A stretch of 64,000 nt of DNA from NCBI RefSeq assembly GCF_004834005.1, contig NZ_STFF01000006.1:248001-312000 (forward strand), read 5' to 3'. Numbering within the stretch: position 1 is the stretch's first letter; the number at the start of each line of letters is the position of its first letter. This stretch comes from Niastella caeni (lineage in GTDB: Bacteria > Bacteroidota > Bacteroidia > Chitinophagales > Chitinophagaceae). The notes below the pieces were generated by a model. That model ran no database searches. It was not told the origin of the DNA and was given only the letters and a program-made list of their open reading frames with translations. Positions 63,249 to 64,000 of this stretch are shown in pieces. Position numbers and translations under genes: made by a program.

Positions 63249-64000
63249 ATGAGTACGCGATTAACTTCTCTTTCTCAGAATATAGTTCAATTCTGCCGCT
63301 ACCTGCGGCAGCACGGGTTTACAGTGGGTATAGAGGAAGAAACCATGATCCTGCAATCGCTGCAGCATTTTGATTATACCAGCCATGAATCCTTCTTCCT
63401 GTTGCTAAAAATGATCATCTGCCGCAGCAAGGCCAACCTCGATGATTTTGATAATTTATTCCGCCAATACTGGAAGCAGCTCGATAAAGCCATTGATGCA
63501 AAAAAGAAGGAAACCGCAAAAAAGAAAAAACCGCCAACGCCGCAGGCGCAATTTGCGTCACTCAATGCCTGGTTGAAAGGCAATCATAAAAAAGAAACAG
63601 AAGATACCGCCAGTTACAGTATAAAGGAATCCCTGTCGCAAAAAGACTTTTCTGCCGTACCAGACAATGAGGTTGCGGAGTTAATGAAGTGCATCAGAAG
63701 TTTATCGCGCCGGCTGGCCGCCAAAGCTAACCGCCGCTATGAGTTAACAAATAAAGTTGACTTACCCGATCTGCGGCAAACCTTACGTAAGAACCTGCGC
63801 CGCGGTGGTGAACTGATCGACATCATGCACCGCCGCCCCAAACGCAACCGGGTTAAGTTGCTTATGCTTTGCGATGTAAGCAAATCCATGGAATTGTATT
63901 CCGTTTTCCTGTTGCAATTCATGTATGCCTTTCAACAGGTGTACGGTCGCATGGAAACATTTACGTTCAGTACATCGTTACAAAGAATAACATCCTTGCT
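63249..64000 (+). CDS. VWA-domain protein, CoxE-like (3' end outside window)
   Basis: The frame is open from the ATG at 63249 to the end of the window, 250 codons with no stop. The N-terminal helical part (SQNIVQFCRYLRQHGFTVGI) and a Lys-rich linker lead to RRPKRNRVKLLMLCDVSKSM. There CDVSKSM is the start of the VWA metal-site motif DxSxS. CoxE partners with the MoxR ATPase encoded just upstream. Confidence 0.9.
   Translation, partial: MSTRLTSLSQNIVQFCRYLRQHGFTVGIEEETMILQSLQHFDYTSHESFFLLLKMIICRSKANLDDFDNLFRQYWKQLDKAIDAKKKETAKKKKPPTPQAQFASLNAWLKGNHKKETEDTASYSIKESLSQKDFSAVPDNEVAELMKCIRSLSRRLAAKANRRYELTNKVDLPDLRQTLRKNLRRGGELIDIMHRRPKRNRVKLLMLCDVSKSMELYSVFLLQFMYAFQQVYGRMETFTFSTSLQRITSL

Overview
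The window is chromosomal DNA from a member of the Bacteroidota, most likely a Chitinophagaceae-type soil or rhizosphere bacterium (Niastella/Chitinophaga-like). The evidence is two SusC/SusD outer-membrane uptake pairs, a FecI-type ECF sigma factor with a FecR anti-sigma, C-terminal type IX secretion (T9SS) sorting domains, a Gldg-type ABC exporter, GH20 and GH51 glycosidases, and a TAnnTTTG-type promoter in front of the only tRNA. The genus is inference; the phylum is well supported.

Layout. 1-8.4 kb: the end of an unidentified gene, then topoisomerase IV (parE, a DUF1835 gene, parC, all leftward) and a ModF-like double-ATPase. 8.5-13.7 kb: a T9SS-secreted M43 metalloprotease, a small exported protein and a GH20 hexosaminidase. 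14.5-18.0 kb: a tight leftward run of seven genes (DoxX-like, DUF2071, membrane-anchored methyltransferase, membrane proteins, a frameshifted gene and a CxxCxGxG protein). 18.4-25.5 kb: a large Ig-repeat T9SS adhesin and a SusC/SusD pair. 26.1-30.8 kb: tRNA-Lys followed by a gene graveyard. Here a 48-bp direct copy of the tRNA terminator region flanks a decayed small-gene cassette, followed by a ~240-bp tandem repeat, more frameshifted genes, and an intact lipoprotein that joins a zinc protease to a bulb-type lectin.

30.8-45.5 kb is one leftward block: ECF sigma, FecR, two lipoproteins, STN-type SusC, SusD, ABC ATPase, ABC permease-Gldg fusion, and two tandem MutS-like ATPases without mismatch-recognition domains. 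The sigma/anti-sigma/STN-SusC trio is the classical transduction circuit. The appended exporter and paired MutS-like proteins are the unusual part and the best candidate for an undescribed system.

45.8-55.6 kb holds accessory genes: an AT-rich orphan, an AHL-lactonase-fold protein that has lost its metal ligands, a GH51 arabinofuranosidase, an M16 peptidase, a CBM9-like protein without a signal peptide, and a 5'-truncated antitoxin-type HTH gene. 55.6-64.0 kb: DUF488, a NamZ-like muramidase, and a six-gene molybdenum-hydroxylase operon of CO-dehydrogenase type (G, S, L, M, D, E; the last runs off the window). Its AYRGAGR motif argues against true CO dehydrogenase.

A recurrent non-coding theme is intergenic spacers built from short repeated words, often with an inverted counterpart. 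Each locus uses its own word, and at one place such words have entered a reading frame (namZ).
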